A DNA stretch of 64,000 nt from Buchnera aphidicola (Brachycaudus tragopogonis) (GTDB taxonomy: Bacteria; Pseudomonadota; Gammaproteobacteria; Enterobacterales; Enterobacteriaceae): assembly GCF_964059175.1 (NCBI RefSeq), contig NZ_OZ060418.1, positions 558,001 through 622,000 on the forward strand, written 5' to 3'. Below, piece by piece: positions 63,388 through 64,000 of this stretch (its first letter is position 1; every line of letters begins with the position of its first letter). The notes under the pieces are model-generated. The model worked only from the letters and a program-made list of their open reading frames with translations, did not search any database and was not told the origin of the DNA. The position numbers and the translations under genes are program-made.

Positions 63388-64000
63388 ATGAAAGTATACT
63401 TGTCATTTAAATACTATAATCAAAGAATATGTAATTTAATTAATGTACTTGATTTAAAACATGATGAACATTGTTCAATAGGTTTAATAATTAATTCTAA
63501 TTCTTTGGAATTATATGATCGAAACAATATTGAACAAAAATCTATAAAAGTTGATTTCACTTCAAAAAAAAATAATTATAGATGTAATTTTTTTAGAAAA
63601 AAAAATGAAATTTTATATAAAGCTGTAGGAATAAAAAAATCTTATTTTCCTATTGTTTTAGATGCAACTGCAGGATTAGGAAACGATGCTTTTATACTTG
63701 CTTTTCTTGGATGTCAAGTAATTATGATAGAACGTCATCCAATAATTGCTGCTTTATTACAAGACGGTTTACAAAGAGGTTATCAAGATAAAAAAATAGG
63801 GAACTGGTTAAAAAAAAGATTACATTTAATTTTAAATGATAGTTTTAATATATTGAACACACCTTTTATACAACCAGATGTCATTTATTTAGACCCTATG
63901 TATCCTTTAAATAAAAAAAAATCTTTGCCAAAAAAAAATATGCAAATTTTTAGAAATTTAATAGGACAAGACGAAGATGCTGAAGAATTATTAAATCTTG
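63388..64000 (+). CDS. rsmJ: 16S rRNA (guanine1516-N2)-methyltransferase (partial, 3' end outside window)
   Basis: The first 204 codons of RsmJ (YhiQ) are present and the gene runs off the right edge. The SAM-binding motif is VLDATAGLGNDAFILAFLGC, followed by VIMIERHPIIAALLQDGLQRGY, and the catalytic-region DVIYLDPMYPL. FRNLIGQDEDAEELL follows E. coli FQSLVGPDLDADGLL. The N-terminal ~65 residues are less conserved. E. coli RsmJ is about 250 residues. The reading is uninterrupted within the window. Confidence 0.93.
   Translation, partial: MKVYLSFKYYNQRICNLINVLDLKHDEHCSIGLIINSNSLELYDRNNIEQKSIKVDFTSKKNNYRCNFFRKKNEILYKAVGIKKSYFPIVLDATAGLGNDAFILAFLGCQVIMIERHPIIAALLQDGLQRGYQDKKIGNWLKKRLHLILNDSFNILNTPFIQPDVIYLDPMYPLNKKKSLPKKNMQIFRNLIGQDEDAEELLNL

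Overview
The window is a stretch of chromosome from an obligate insect endosymbiont, almost certainly Buchnera aphidicola. The basis is the extreme A+T richness of the spacers and third codon positions, proteins that align closely with Escherichia coli orthologues by eye, and gene order that follows E. coli blocks with many genes deleted between the survivors. The aphid host species cannot be told from this sequence alone. I saw no insertion sequence, prophage, integrase, CRISPR array or toxin locus.

Layout. Positions 1-5703 (minus strand) are the S10 operon and the start of the spc operon: rpsJ, rplC, rplD, rplW, rplB, rpsS, rplV, rpsC, rplP, rpmC, rpsQ, then rplN and a partial rplX. Positions 6040-11616 (minus) are the str operon and the tRNA-thiolation genes tusDCB, rpsL, rpsG, fusA and tuf. 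Positions 11674-19321 are a collapsed E. coli 74-min block: fkpA, argD, tsgA, trpS, rpe, aroB, aroK. A tRNA-Ser follows, then deoD-deoB-prfC (minus), ansA, nfuA, ssb, dnaB, gshB and ruvX. Next come yggS (frameshifted), hemW, trmB, mutY, yggX, murI, sbcB and tmaR. Two tRNA genes, Asn and Ile-CAU, lead to pyrE/dut/cysQ. Positions 38838-49965 hold rplI-rpsR-rpsF, rnr, purA, hflC-hflK, miaA, mutL (frameshifted) and mtlD, followed by mtlA, pgi, orn, tRNA-Gly, amiB (frameshifted) and rpmE. The right end holds a truncated ftsN, hslVU, ibpA, fpr, epmA, coaD, an unrecognised frameshifted gene, and the 5' part of rsmJ.

How the genes work together. Most genes serve translation: ribosomal proteins, EF-Tu, EF-G, RF3, tRNAs, and tRNA modification by TusBCD, MiaA and TrmB. 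Others serve repair and replication (DnaB, SSB, MutY, MutL, SbcB, RuvX) and protein quality control (HslUV, HflKC, IbpA, FkpA). Biosynthesis useful to an aphid host is represented by aroB and aroK (shikimate pathway) and argD (arginine/lysine). A small carbon module (MtlA, MtlD, Pgi, Rpe) feeds central metabolism; TmaR, known in E. coli as a regulator of the PTS, is retained too.

Most notable. Four genes (yggS, mutL, amiB and an unrecognised gene at 61740-63163) are each split into two good reading frames at or beside a run of 9-10 adenines. A one-base change in the run restores a full-length protein in every case. This fits the published idea that Buchnera tolerates such tracts through polymerase slippage. 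Other regulatory candidates are a sigma-32-like ibpA promoter with an 11-A tract in its spacer, a terminator-plus-upstream-ORF arrangement before pyrE, and a hairpin leader before rpsF.
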